Assembly: GCF_015277855.1 (NCBI RefSeq) | Contig: NZ_CP063812.1 | Span: 2,852,001 to 2,916,000, forward strand | Reading direction: 5' to 3' | Length of the DNA: 64,000 nt | From: Microbacterium cremeum | GTDB lineage: Bacteria > Actinomycetota > Actinomycetes > Actinomycetales > Microbacteriaceae | Program-made: the position numbers and the translations under genes | Shown here: positions 1 through 9,031 of the stretch, piece after piece | Numbering within the stretch: the stretch's first letter is position 1 | Layout of the letters: each line of letters begins with the position of its first letter | The notes under the pieces: generated by a model | What the model was told of the DNA's origin: nothing | The model's input: the letters and a program-made list of their open reading frames with translations, nothing else | The model's database searches: none

Positions 1-702
1 GGCCTGGTTGAAGTCGATGAAGATGCGCTCGCCGCGCTCCTCCTTCCACCAGTTCATGGTGACCTTCTCGGGCAGGCGGCGCTCGAGCTCGCGCCCCGCC
101 GCGATCACCGCGTGGCGCACGTCGAGGAACTCCCACCGCGGCTCGATCGGGCAGAACACATGGATGCCGCGATTGCCGCTCGTCTTGAGGAACGCCGTCA
201 GCCCTGCCTCGGCCAGCACGTCGCGCATCGCGGGGGCGACGGCCGCGGCATCCGCGAAGTCCGTGCCCGGCTGCGGATCGAGGTCGATGCGCAGCTCGAC
301 CGGGTTGTCGGTGTTCGCCGTCAGCGACGCCCACGGGTGGAACACGATCGTGTTCATCTGCACCGCCCACACCGCGGCGGCGATCTCGGTGAGGATGATC
401 TGCGGATGCCGGCGCCCGCTGTTGTACGTCACCGTCTGCGACTCGACGAACGCCGGTGCACCCTTGGGCGGGTTCTTGGAGTAGAAGCGCTCGCCTCCGA
501 CGCCCTCCGGGAAGCGCTCGAGCGACACCGGCCGGTCGCCGTTGGCGGCGAGGAACGGCTCGCTCACCGAGATGAGGTACTCGGCCAGCTCGTGCTTGGT
601 GATGCCCACCTCGGGCCAGATCACGCGGTTGGGGTTCGAGACCCCGACCTCGCGGTCTCCGTGCGGACCGGGGACGGTGAGGGTGATGCGCTCCGACGCC
701 AT
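1..702 (-). CDS. LigD-type DNA polymerase/primase domain protein (3' partial)
   Basis: This is the N-terminal 234 residues of a stand-alone polymerase domain of the bacterial NHEJ ligase D family; the gene runs off the left edge. These archaeo-eukaryotic primase-fold enzymes fill gaps and add ribonucleotides at double-strand breaks with Ku. Recognisable family stretches are VSNPNRVIWPEVGITK near the N-terminus, the central RIDLDPQPG (the metal-binding DxD-like region) and TSGNRGIHVF followed by the WEFLDVRHAV helix. The ATG at 702 is the first in frame and is followed directly by the conserved fold, but no strong Shine-Dalgarno is visible. No Ku or ligase gene lies in the window, so the partner must be outside. 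Family assignment is firm; whether a ligase domain follows cannot be seen. Confidence 0.85.
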   Translation of the reverse strand, partial: MASERITLTVPGPHGDREVGVSNPNRVIWPEVGITKHELAEYLISVSEPFLAANGDRPVSLERFPEGVGGERFYSKNPPKGAPAFVESQTVTYNSGRRHPQIILTEIAAAVWAVQMNTIVFHPWASLTANTDNPVELRIDLDPQPGTDFADAAAVAPAMRDVLAEAGLTAFLKTSGNRGIHVFCPIEPRWEFLDVRHAVIAAGRELERRLPEKVTMNWWKEERGERIFIDFNQA

Positions 703-814
703 GCTCCGACGCTAGCGGGATGCCGCGACATCCGGCATCCCCTTACTCACCGGCCGGTGCGTCCACAGGTCGCCCGCGCACCCCCAGGACGCTTCGGGCA
801 CCGTGCCCTTCGCC

Positions 815-886
815 AAAACAGGTGATCTGGCGGATGCAGGACGAAAGCCTCCGCAAACATCCTGCCTCCGCCAGATCACCTGTTTT
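815..886. repeat. Dispersed 72-bp hairpin repeat, single copy
   Basis: Two 27-nt arms, 815-841 (begins AAAACAGGTGATCTGGCGGA) and 860-886 (ends CCAGATCACCTGTTTT), are reverse complements with a single mismatch around an 18-nt loop. This is the best-paired member of a family found nine times in the window (this copy, five in 13374-14055, three in 22226-22692). It lies past the 3' end of the SseB-like gene in the gap 703-961. The gap also holds a small GGATGCC/GGCATCC palindrome at 718-742 and no credible gene. Confidence 0.85.
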
Positions 887-961
887 CGAGAAGACGGCTT
901 CTCGAGAAGGCGGCGAGGGCAGCATGCGGCCGCGGACCTCCGACGACCGGGCGCGCGGACC

Positions 962-2137
962 TCAGTCGACGAGCGCGAGCAGCGGCGCGAGGTCTTGGCG
1001 CGTGAGCCGGATCCACGGGCCGGCCGGGTCGACGACGACGCCGCTGAGTCCGGCATCCGTCATCAGCGCCTTCGCCAGCTGCGCGCCCGTCAGCGGCGCG
1101 GCGTTGTCGCCCCTGCCGGTCACCGCCACCTCGAGCGGGTGCGAGTACACCTCGAGGTAGCGCGACCCGTCGGGGAGCCGCCCCTCGGCGAGCCCCGGCA
1201 CGCCGCCTTCGGCCTGCCCGACGGCCACCCACAGCTTGGTATGCACGAGGGCCGCGGCGACGGCGGCCGCGGTCGCGGGCGTGCGCTCTCCGACGAGCAG
1301 CGTCTTGACGGTGAGCTGTGTGTCGGCCTGGTCGACGAGCCGCTGCAGCAGCTCACGAGGAAGAACGGCCCGCGCCGGAGCCGACGCGGGGTCGATGATG
1401 ATGCCGTCGTACGACGAGGCGAGCACGTGCCGCAGCACGCTCATGACCGGCTGCGCCATGGCCGAGGTGTCGGCGTCGCCGTCGGCGCGCAGGCTCGCCT
1501 GCAGCGCGGCTCCGCTCGAGTACACGAGTCCGAACGTGCGCTCGCCCACGGTCGCGACCGCGAGCGGCAGGTCCTTGCCCTCCGACAGAAGCGTCCGCGC
1601 ATCGCCCTTGACCCGCAGGAACACGTGCCCTTGCAGCAGCTGCCGCGCGACGTCGAGCAGAGTCTGCGACGGCGGTCCGTCCGGCACGCGCGCGAGCGCT
1701 TCGCGCAGCAGCACGTTGTCGCGCAGTCCCGGGATCGTCTCGCTCGGCGCCGGGGCGACCTCGTTCGCCGCGCGGGCTCCGAGGCGGGGCGGGGCCGGCG
1801 GAGCCGACTGCGCGGGGGTCGCTCCGAGTCCCCCGAACGACGAGACCGAGATCGAGACGGATGCCGCGGCATCCGCCTCTGCGGAGCTCGCGGCGGCCGG
1901 AGCCTCCGATGGCGTGGGCTCACCCGCGGCTTCGGCGGTCGTGCCGGCCGGTGTCGCGGCATCCGTCGTCGTCTCGGCCGGTGTCGAGGCATCCGTCGCC
2001 GTCTCGGCCGGTGTCGAGGCATCCGTCGTCGTCTCGGCCGGTGTCGACCCGGAAGCCGCCTGACCGCTCGAGGCCTGCGGCGCCTCCGTCGGCTCCGAGT
2101 CGGCGGGCTTCTTGGGTCGGCGCGAGAACAAGGCCAT
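962..2137 (-). CDS. SseB-like protein with two enhancer-domain repeats
   Basis: The 391-residue product has no signal peptide. Residues 1-110 are low-complexity Ala/Thr/Ser/Pro, including tandem 11-residue TDASTPAET-type units coded by about 33-bp direct repeats (about 1930-2045). Two related alpha/beta domains follow, one around residues 165-275 (GHVFLRVKG...DGIIIDP) and one at about 290-391 (LWVAVGQ...GVVVDPAGPWI), resembling the SseB N-terminal domain common in actinobacterial proteins of unknown role. Proteins of this family are often annotated as type III secretion regulators by similarity only, and there is no secretion system here. ATG at 2137 is the natural start. The function is unknown; the fold assignment is moderate. 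Confidence 0.7.
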   Translation of the reverse strand: MALFSRRPKKPADSEPTEAPQASSGQAASGSTPAETTTDASTPAETATDASTPAETTTDAATPAGTTAEAAGEPTPSEAPAAASSAEADAAASVSISVSSFGGLGATPAQSAPPAPPRLGARAANEVAPAPSETIPGLRDNVLLREALARVPDGPPSQTLLDVARQLLQGHVFLRVKGDARTLLSEGKDLPLAVATVGERTFGLVYSSGAALQASLRADGDADTSAMAQPVMSVLRHVLASSYDGIIIDPASAPARAVLPRELLQRLVDQADTQLTVKTLLVGERTPATAAAVAAALVHTKLWVAVGQAEGGVPGLAEGRLPDGSRYLEVYSHPLEVAVTGRGDNAAPLTGAQLAKALMTDAGLSGVVVDPAGPWIRLTRQDLAPLLALVD

Positions 2138-2278
2138 TGTGCGAGCCTAACTCGCCTCCTGGTTCGCCGTCTGCGTACCGTACTCAGGATGACCGCCCAC
2201 CGCGCGCCCTGTCAGTGGCGGTTTTCCGCGGCGCGCAGGTCGCCGTGGGCAGAGTGTTCCTGAGAACGGTACGCGGGC

Positions 2279-2695
2279 TCAGCCCAGCGCCGCGACTCCG
2301 GCGGCGATGACGCCGATTCCGACGGCGAGGAGGGATGCCGCGAGCACGACGACGCCCACCCACAGCAGCGCGATCGCCCGGCCCGGGCGCTCCGGGTCGC
2401 GACCGAGCACCGACAGGAAGAACCCCGCGGGGATGAGGATCGCGGCGACCAGCACCCCGACCGATGCCCACTGCCACGGCAGGCTCGCGTCCACGGCGGA
2501 GGTCAGCAGGAGGCTCACGAGCCCGAGGATGACGAGCACGCCCGCGTGCGCGTGTCCGGCGCGGAAGAACGTCTTCTGCAGTCCGTTGAACGGCAGTCCG
2601 CCTGTTGCGATGCGGAGCAGGAAAGTGCCGCCCGACATGATGCCGATGACGGTGAGGATCGTCGCTCCGGCGACGATCGTGAGGATCGGGTCCAT
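2279..2695 (-). CDS. Small four-helix membrane protein, divergent from merR
   Basis: A 138-residue hydrophobic protein with about four transmembrane helices: residues 1-25, 45-65, 75-98 and 112-135. No catalytic motif was recognised. It starts 75 bp from the divergent MerR gene across a shared operator, so it is the likely target of that regulator. The start ATG at 2695 is preceded on its strand by a GGGAGAC sequence. HAHAGVLVILGLV in helix 2 contains two histidines that could bind metal or haem, but that is speculation. I do not recognise the family with certainty. Confidence 0.75.
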   Translation of the reverse strand: MDPILTIVAGATILTVIGIMSGGTFLLRIATGGLPFNGLQKTFFRAGHAHAGVLVILGLVSLLLTSAVDASLPWQWASVGVLVAAILIPAGFFLSVLGRDPERPGRAIALLWVGVVVLAASLLAVGIGVIAAGVAALG

Positions 2696-2721
2696 GGCGG
2701 TCTCCCTTGGATAGTGCCAGT

Positions 2722-2758
2722 GTCCAATGTTGGATAGCTATAGTATCCAACATTGGAC
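2722..2758. promoter_or_regulatory. Double MerR operator in the divergent promoter
   Basis: GTCCAATGTTGGATA (2722-2736), a 7-nt spacer, then TATCCAACATTGGAC (2744-2758) form a perfect 15-bp inverted repeat. Each arm is itself nearly palindromic (TCCAA-NN-TTGGA), giving two dyads centred 23 bp apart. A further TTGGATA half-site lies at 2708-2714. The position between the membrane-protein start (2695) and the regulator start (2770) suggests joint control and autoregulation. Confidence 0.75.
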
Positions 2759-2769
2759 CCGGAGGCGCC

Positions 2770-3378
2770 ATGAAGATCTCAGAACTGTCGGAGCGCAGTG
2801 GCGTGCCCGTCGCGACCGTGAAGTTCTACATCCGAGAGGACATGCTCCCTCGCGGAGAGGCGGTGTCGGCGACGCGCGCCGAGTACAGCGACGAGCACCT
2901 GTCGCGTCTCCGGCTCATCGCGGCACTCGCGGACGTGCGCGGACTTCCGCTGTCGCGTGTGCGCGACATCCTCGGTCTCATCGACGCCCCCGTCGGCGAC
3001 CCCATCGAGACGCTCGGCCGGGCTGTGGGCGCGCTGCCCCCGTACGTGGACGGCGACCGCGACGACTACCCGCGAGCGCGCGCCGCGATCGCCGAGCTCG
3101 GACTCACCTACGATCCCGACTTCACCGCGGTCGCACAGCTCGATGAGGCGCTCGGCGCCCTGGAGGGGGCGGGACTGGATGCCTCGCCCGCCGTCCTGCG
3201 GCGGTACGCCGACGCGATGACCCAGGTGGCCAGGGCCGAGATCGCGCCCGTCGCTTCCATGCCGCTCGAGAATGCGGTGTCGTACGCCGTGCTCGGCACA
3301 GCGCTCTACGAGCCCGTCATGCTCGCCCTGCGCCGCCTTGCCCACCACCATTTGCTCGTCGAGCGCTCCGGCGACTGA
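2770..3378 (+). CDS. MerR-family transcriptional regulator
   Basis: The 202-residue protein begins with the MerR winged-helix: MKISELSERSGVPVATVKFY recognition helix, then the second arginine-rich wing and the LRLIAALADVRGLPLSRVRDIL helix. It continues with a roughly 120-residue helical effector domain that lacks the Cys clusters of metal sensors. The ATG at 2770 has GGAGG upstream (2761-2765). It probably controls the divergent small membrane protein and itself through the perfect double operator in the 75-bp gap. The inducer is unknown; the absence of cysteines argues for an organic ligand (inference). It converges with the next gene across a strong hairpin terminator. Confidence 0.9.
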   Translation: MKISELSERSGVPVATVKFYIREDMLPRGEAVSATRAEYSDEHLSRLRLIAALADVRGLPLSRVRDILGLIDAPVGDPIETLGRAVGALPPYVDGDRDDYPRARAAIAELGLTYDPDFTAVAQLDEALGALEGAGLDASPAVLRRYADAMTQVARAEIAPVASMPLENAVSYAVLGTALYEPVMLALRRLAHHHLLVERSGD

Positions 3379-3411
3379 GCGAACCCGGGACGACGCAACG
3401 ACCGAGGTCGC

Positions 3412-3454
3412 CCGCCGGACCGAGCCGTGCGAGCGCACGAGGCCGGTCCGGCGG
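3412..3454. terminator. Bidirectional hairpin terminator
   Basis: An 11-bp perfect stem, CCGCCGGACCG (3412-3422) with CGGTCCGGCGG (3444-3454), encloses an inner CGTGC-GAGC-GCACG hairpin. It sits between the convergent ends of merR (3378) and the secreted repeat protein (3468). No T-tract is evident, as is usual in high-GC actinobacteria. Confidence 0.7.
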
Positions 3455-3467
3455 TGCGGCCCGGGGA

Positions 3468-5681
3468 CTATCGTCCGCGAACCGGCTCGGTGACCGCAGA
3501 AGTCTGCGCGACATTCTGGTAGCCCGCGAGCGACCCCACAACGACGACACTCAGGCGCGCGCCGGCGAGATCCGACGTCACGACCAGCGATGCCTCGGTC
3601 GCTCCCGGGATCGGGACGTCGTCTGCGAGCCACTGGTACGTGAACTGCGTCCCGGCCGTCCACTCGCGCGGGTGAGCCTTCACCGTCGCGCCCACGCGGA
3701 CGGCGCCGGTGATCTTCGGCGTCGAAGACTCGAGGACCGGCAGCACGGACGCACCGAGCACGGCATCGATCCCGGTGCGCTGCTCGCCGACGCCGAGTCG
3801 GATGACGGATGCCGATTCCCGGTCGTCCGCACCGTCCCACCACGTGGTGTACGTGACACCTCCGATCTCGGCTCGGAACCCCACCCGGTACGGGCCTGAG
3901 GGGATCGACCGCATCGCCCACGCTCCGTTCTCGTCGGTGCTGGTGCGGTCACCCCAGAGCTCTCCCTCGACCGAGACCTCGACATCCGGGAGAGGATTGC
4001 CGAGCGTATCGGTGACGACTCCCGAAAGCACAGCCGAGTACGTCTCGAGAACCGAGCCGTCATCGACCGACAGCGTGATGTCGACATCGCTGCGCACTTC
4101 GCCCGCACCCACGATCACGTCGTCAGCGGAGGCGAAGTCGGCGGCGTTGTTCCACCACTCGCGTAGGACGGAGCCGTCGCCGAGCCACTCCGTGAAGCTC
4201 AGCCGGTAGGCGCCGGAATCCAGGCCGCGCGCCGTGTACGAGCCGTCCATGCCGGTCGACCCGTTCTGCACCCAGTCTCCGGAGGCGTCGTGAACCGCGA
4301 ATTCGACGCCGGACATCGGCGACCCACCGCCATCGCGGACGACACCCGAGATCGTCGCACCGGCGGAGAGCCGGGCGTTCACATCCGTCGCGACACTTCC
4401 GGACTCGAGCGTCAGCACCGTCGCCTGCTCTTCGGTGGCGGCACCATCCCACCATTCGCTGACGACGCTGGGGGTCGCCCAACTCGTCTCGAACCGCACC
4501 TTGTACTGTCCGGGCGCGAGCCCGGCAAGGGAGTAGGTTCCGTCGGGCGCGCTGCCGGCGCCCATCGCCGGCGCGAGACCGTCCGGCGTGATGCGTCCGA
4601 CCCACACGGTGGCGTTCGAGACGGGCTCGCCCGACTCGGTCGTGATCACGCCCGAGATCGAGGCGCCGACCGTGAGCTGAGCGTCGGCGGTCGTCGCCGA
4701 CCCGCCGGTCACAGTCACCACGGTCGCGGACGCCGCGTCGGCCGCATCGTCGTACCACTCGCCGAGGAGCGGTCCCGAGGTCGAGAAGTTCAGCTTGTAG
4801 TCGCCGGCGGGCAGCCCGGGGATCGAGTACGCCCCGGATGCGTCCGTCATCCTCGATTCCACCCAGTCGCCGATGCCGTCCGCCGCCGCACGATACACGG
4901 CCACGAAGACGTCTGGCGCCGGAGCGCCGGCTTCGTCGGTCACCACGCCGGTGATGGTCCCGGCGGCACTGAGCACGGCATCCACACCGGACGTGTTCGC
5001 GCCCGCCGTCACGGCCACGGGCGTCGCATCAGCCCTCGAGGCCGCATCGTTCCACCACTCGCCGGCAACCGGCCCGCTGTCGAGGAGCGGGAAGAACTCG
5101 ATGTGGTACGCGCCCTCGCCGAGTCCGGCCAGCAGGTACGCCCCGGATTCGTCGGAGACCGTGTACGACACCGCCCATCCCGTGGCGGCGTAGGCGCGGA
5201 CGGAGACGCCGCGAATCGGAGCGCCGTGTTCATCGGTCACGACGCCGGACACCGACCCTCCGGCGGCGAGGATCGGGCTCACCCCGGTGACGGCGCCGCC
5301 CTCTGCGACCGTCACGGTCGTCGCCGACAGCAAGTCCGATGCGTCCTGCCACCACTCCAGCACGAGGTGCGACGACGCAGAGAACGACGGGTCGAACTGA
5401 AGGCGGTACTCGCCGTCAGGCAGATCCTCGATCGCATAGCTCCCGTCTTCGCCCGCATACGTCGAGGAGTACCAGCTCCACGAACCCCACGCGCTCGGCG
5501 CGTACGCGACGACGTGAACACCCGGCGCGGCCACTCCGGCTTCATCCGTCACCACACCCGAGATCGACCCGCTCTCTTCCGCGTGAGCGGGTGTCGCGGC
5601 AACAGCGCCTGCGATGAGAACGAGGGCGGCGAGCACCCAGGCGACAAGACGAGAACCGGTTCGGTTCCAGGCTGACGACAT
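3468..5681 (-). CDS. Secreted protein with six carboxypeptidase-regulatory-like repeats
   Basis: A 737-residue exported protein. A Sec signal peptide (VAWVLAALVLIAGAVAATPAHA) ends near residue 35. Then come six beta-sandwich repeats of about 105 residues, each opening with SGVVTDE.G.P-type sequence and closing with an E-W-W-(N/D) D-A element. These match the CarboxypepD_reg/CNA-B-like prealbumin fold. A C-terminal Ig-like domain (FTYQWLADDVPIPGA) follows. No LPXTG or membrane anchor is seen, so the protein is probably released or loosely wall-bound. I chose ATG 5681 (GGAGTGTCG upstream) over the upstream in-frame ATG at 5714. Such repeats usually act as stalks or adhesive modules; the ligand is unknown. 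Confidence 0.85.
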   Translation of the reverse strand: MSSAWNRTGSRLVAWVLAALVLIAGAVAATPAHAEESGSISGVVTDEAGVAAPGVHVVAYAPSAWGSWSWYSSTYAGEDGSYAIEDLPDGEYRLQFDPSFSASSHLVLEWWQDASDLLSATTVTVAEGGAVTGVSPILAAGGSVSGVVTDEHGAPIRGVSVRAYAATGWAVSYTVSDESGAYLLAGLGEGAYHIEFFPLLDSGPVAGEWWNDAASRADATPVAVTAGANTSGVDAVLSAAGTITGVVTDEAGAPAPDVFVAVYRAAADGIGDWVESRMTDASGAYSIPGLPAGDYKLNFSTSGPLLGEWYDDAADAASATVVTVTGGSATTADAQLTVGASISGVITTESGEPVSNATVWVGRITPDGLAPAMGAGSAPDGTYSLAGLAPGQYKVRFETSWATPSVVSEWWDGAATEEQATVLTLESGSVATDVNARLSAGATISGVVRDGGGSPMSGVEFAVHDASGDWVQNGSTGMDGSYTARGLDSGAYRLSFTEWLGDGSVLREWWNNAADFASADDVIVGAGEVRSDVDITLSVDDGSVLETYSAVLSGVVTDTLGNPLPDVEVSVEGELWGDRTSTDENGAWAMRSIPSGPYRVGFRAEIGGVTYTTWWDGADDRESASVIRLGVGEQRTGIDAVLGASVLPVLESSTPKITGAVRVGATVKAHPREWTAGTQFTYQWLADDVPIPGATEASLVVTSDLAGARLSVVVVGSLAGYQNVAQTSAVTEPVRGR

Positions 5682-5784
5682 CGACACTCCGTTGCGCGTG
5701 CTCAGGGACGGCACGACGGATGTCGCGCGTGAGGCTCATCCTGGCAGAGCCGGTGGCGGCGAGCAGCGCGCTGTGGATAACTCG

Positions 5785-8247
5785 TCAGAGCTTCTGGATC
5801 GGGGCGATCTTGATCAGCAGCTTCTTCGGACCGGCCGAGTCGAATCGCACGTGGGCCACGCGCTTCGCGCCCTCGCCGGTGACGGCATCCACTCGTCCTT
5901 CGCCGAAGTCGTCGTGACGGATGCGGTCGCCCGGGGCGAGCTCGAGGTCGCCGTTGTCGCGCACCTTGGCGGGGATCTTGTTCGCGAAGCGCTCCAGGTT
6001 TCCGCTCGGCTCACGACGCGCGAGCGGCACCAGGTCGTCGCCGTAGCGCCGGCCGCCGCCCGAACCGCCGAAGCCCGATCCCGAACCCCGCCGCGCGTTG
6101 AGCGCGCGCGACTGCGTGCCGCCGCGCGAGTTGACGTCGCCGGGCGACTGGCGCCAGTGCAGCAGCTCGGCCGGGATCTCTTGCAGGAACCGGCTCGGCA
6201 TCGCCACCGTCACCTCGCCGAACTGCGCGCGGGTCATCGCGAGCGACAGGTACAGGCGCTTGCGTGCGCGCGTGATGCCCACGTAGAACAGTCGCCGCTC
6301 CTCCTGCGGACCGCCCGGCTCCCCCGCCGAGATGCGATGCGGAATGAGGTCCTCCTCGACGCCGGTGACGAACACCGCGTCGTATTCGAGGCCCTTCGCC
6401 GTGTGCATCGTCATGAGCGACACCGAGCCCGACGCGTCTTCGAGGTCGTCGGCATCCGACACCAGCGCCACCTCGGTGAGGAAGTCGAGGATCGTGCCCT
6501 CGGGGTTGTTGCGCGCGAACTCGCGCGCCACCGCGACGAGCTCGTCGAGGTTCTCGATGCGGGCTTCGTCCTGCGCGTCCTTGCTCGCGCGCAGCGCGTC
6601 GTAGTACCCGCTCTTCGACAGCAGCAGCTGCAGCCCGTCGGCGACGGCGGTCGGCGGCGCGAGCTCTCCCGATTCCGGGAGCACGAGGGCGGATGCCTCT
6701 GCCAGCACCGCGTCGAGATGCGCGATGGCCGCCTGGATCTTGGGGCCGACGCCCAGCGCCGACGAGTTGGCGAGCGCGTCGCGGAACGTGATCTGCTGGT
6801 CGGCGGCGTAGCGCGCGATCGTCTCGATCGTGACGTCACCGATGCCGCGGCGCGGTCTGTTGATGATGCGGCGCATCGCCATCTCGTCGGCCGGGTTCGC
6901 CACGGCGACGAGGTACGCGAGGGCGTCCTTGATCTCGGCGCGTTCGTAGAACTTCGTGCCGCCCATGATCTTGTATGGCAGCGCCGAGCGGATGAAGATC
7001 TCTTCCAGCGCACGCGACTGCGAGTTCGTGCGATAGAACACCGCGATCTGCGAGTAGTCCACGCCATCGCGATGCAGGGTCTCGATCTCGTCGGCCACGA
7101 ACTGCGCCTCATCGTGCTGCGAGTAGCCGGTGAAGCCGACGATCTTCTCGCCCTCGCCGACGTCGGTCCACAGCCGCTTGTCTTTGCGGTCGAAGTTGTG
7201 GCTGATGACGGCGTTCGCGGCAGAGAGGATGTTCTGCGTCGAGCGGTAGTTCTGCTCGAGCAGGATCACCTTCGCGCCGGGGAAGTCCTTCTCGAACTCG
7301 CTGATGTTGCGGATGTCGGCGCCGCGGAAGGCGTAGATCGACTGGTCGGAGTCGCCGACGACGGTCAGCGATGCGCCGTCGTCGGCAGCCGGCTCGGCGT
7401 CGAAGATCATCATGCCGCCGGCGCCGGCGCCGGCGACGGGCGCGGCGTCCGTGCCCGGAGGCCTGGTGAGCTCATGGATCAGCGCATACTGCGCGTGGTT
7501 GGTGTCTTGGTACTCGTCGACCAGCACGTGCCGGAACCGCCGGCGGTACACGTCGGCGACGTGCGGGAACGCACGGAACAGGAACACCGTCTGCGCGATG
7601 AGATCGTCGAAGTCGAAGGCGTTGGCGCGCTGCAGCTCGCGCTGGTACGCCGCGAACAGCTCGACGAACACGCGCTCGGCAGGGTCGCTCATGTTCGCGG
7701 AGCGGGCGTAGGACTCGGCATCCGCCAGCTCGTTCTTGAGCTTGGAGATCTTGCCCTGCGTGGCGGCGGGCGTCAGCCCGTAGGCGTCGGCCTCGTGCTC
7801 TTTCACGAGCCGCTTGATGAGGGCGCGCGAATCGCCCGAGTCGTAGATCGTGAACGCCTTGGTGAAGCCGAACTGCTCGGCCTCGCGCCGCAGGATGCGC
7901 ACGCACGCCGAGTGGAACGTCGAGATCCACATGCCGCGCGCGGCGTCGCCCACCAGGTGCTCGACGCGCTCGCGCATCTCACCGGCGGCCTTGTTGGTGA
8001 AGGTGATCGCGAGGATCTGGCTCGGCCACGCCTCGCGCGCTCGCAGCAGCGACGCGATCCGTCGCGTCAGCACGCTCGTCTTGCCCGACCCCGCGCCCGC
8101 CACGATGAGCAGCGCCTGGCCGCGGTAGGTGACGGCCTCGCGCTGCTGCGGGTTGAGGCCCGCGAGAAGGTCTTCGTCGGGCCGCGCGCCGGAGACCCGG
8201 GGGCCGCGATCTGAGCCGACGATGATGGGCGTGGAGGCGTCGGTCAT
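5785..8247 (-). CDS. pcrA: ATP-dependent DNA helicase PcrA/UvrD
   Basis: An 820-residue superfamily 1A 3'-5' helicase. Motifs in order: Q motif LNPQQREAV (31-39), Walker A GAGSGKT (51-57), motif II VDEYQDTNHAQY, motif III GDSDQSIYAFRGAD, motif IV LEQNYRST, motif V TAKGLEYDAVFVTG, motif VI FYVGITRARKRLYL. A Gly/Arg-rich linker leads to a small beta domain, like the PcrA Tudor-like C-terminus that contacts RNA polymerase. The length is slightly above the usual 720-780. It acts in nucleotide-excision repair, removal of recombination filaments and replication restart. It is transcribed alone and stops 104 bp before the start of the secreted repeat protein. Confidence 0.97.
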   Translation of the reverse strand: MTDASTPIIVGSDRGPRVSGARPDEDLLAGLNPQQREAVTYRGQALLIVAGAGSGKTSVLTRRIASLLRAREAWPSQILAITFTNKAAGEMRERVEHLVGDAARGMWISTFHSACVRILRREAEQFGFTKAFTIYDSGDSRALIKRLVKEHEADAYGLTPAATQGKISKLKNELADAESYARSANMSDPAERVFVELFAAYQRELQRANAFDFDDLIAQTVFLFRAFPHVADVYRRRFRHVLVDEYQDTNHAQYALIHELTRPPGTDAAPVAGAGAGGMMIFDAEPAADDGASLTVVGDSDQSIYAFRGADIRNISEFEKDFPGAKVILLEQNYRSTQNILSAANAVISHNFDRKDKRLWTDVGEGEKIVGFTGYSQHDEAQFVADEIETLHRDGVDYSQIAVFYRTNSQSRALEEIFIRSALPYKIMGGTKFYERAEIKDALAYLVAVANPADEMAMRRIINRPRRGIGDVTIETIARYAADQQITFRDALANSSALGVGPKIQAAIAHLDAVLAEASALVLPESGELAPPTAVADGLQLLLSKSGYYDALRASKDAQDEARIENLDELVAVAREFARNNPEGTILDFLTEVALVSDADDLEDASGSVSLMTMHTAKGLEYDAVFVTGVEEDLIPHRISAGEPGGPQEERRLFYVGITRARKRLYLSLAMTRAQFGEVTVAMPSRFLQEIPAELLHWRQSPGDVNSRGGTQSRALNARRGSGSGFGGSGGGRRYGDDLVPLARREPSGNLERFANKIPAKVRDNGDLELAPGDRIRHDDFGEGRVDAVTGEGAKRVAHVRFDSAGPKKLLIKIAPIQKL

Positions 8248-8353
8248 AACCTGTCAAGTGTAGGTCGCGGCGCCGACATCGCGCAGTTCGGCGGCGCCGG
8301 GGCGTTCGGCTCGCGTCACGGTTCCTGTGAGGGGCGCTCGACGACCGGGTCCG

Positions 8354-9031
8354 TCAGAGCAGACGGCGCTCCGACGCCCACGCCGTGAGCTCGTAGCGTG
8401 ACGACAGCTGCAGCTTGCGCAGCACGGCCGACACGTGCGACTCGACGGTCTTCATCGAGATGAACAGCTCGGCGGCGACCTCCTTGTAGGCGTAGCCGCG
8501 GGCGATGAGCCGCATCACCTCCTGCTCGCGCGCCGACAGTCGGTCGAGCTCGTCGCTGGTCGCGGCGGTCTCGCCGACCGGCGCCCCGAACGCGTCGAGC
8601 ACGAAGCCCGCGAGCCGCGGCGAGAAGACGGCATCCCCCTCGGCCACGGCGTGGACGGCGCGGCTCACCTCCGCCCCCGACGACCCCTTCGTGATGTAGC
8701 CGCGGGCGCCCGCACGGATGACGCGCACCACGTCTTCGGCGGCATCCGACACGCTCAGCGCGAGGAAGCGCGTCGCCGGAGCCCCCGGCGCAGCGGCGCG
8801 GATCACCGCCTCGCCACCCGAGGCATCCGGCGCCGAGGCCCCCGCACCGGACGGCAGGTGCACGTCGAGCAGCACCACGTCGGGCCGGCTCGCCTCGATC
8901 ACCGCGACCGCGGCCGCGACATCCGCCGCCTCGCCCACCACCTCGATCGACGCGTCGAGGTCGGCGCGCAGGCCCGACCGGAAGATGGAGTGGTCATCGA
9001 CGATCACCACGCGCACCGGCGACTCAGCCAC
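8354..9031 (-). CDS. NarL/LuxR-type response regulator
   Basis: The 225-residue protein has a receiver domain with acidic DD at 12-13, the phospho-acceptor Asp56 (VVLLDVHLP) and the conserved Lys in GYITKGS. A C-terminal LuxR helix-turn-helix follows (LSAREQEVMRLIARGYAYKEVAAELF...KTVESHVSAVLRKL). GTG at 9031 with GGAGGT six bases upstream is the start; it overlaps the kinase stop by 8 nt, so the two are translationally coupled. An Ala/Gly/Pro-rich insertion lies between beta-3 and alpha-3. It most likely controls the divergent PspC-type membrane genes (inference from layout). Confidence 0.95.
   Translation of the reverse strand: MAESPVRVVIVDDHSIFRSGLRADLDASIEVVGEAADVAAAVAVIEASRPDVVLLDVHLPSGAGASAPDASGGEAVIRAAAPGAPATRFLALSVSDAAEDVVRVIRAGARGYITKGSSGAEVSRAVHAVAEGDAVFSPRLAGFVLDAFGAPVGETAATSDELDRLSAREQEVMRLIARGYAYKEVAAELFISMKTVESHVSAVLRKLQLSSRYELTAWASERRLL

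Noticed and set aside
962..2137. Type III secretion role for the SseB-like protein
   Set aside because: No secretion genes are present and the name derives only from a domain shared with an enterobacterial protein.
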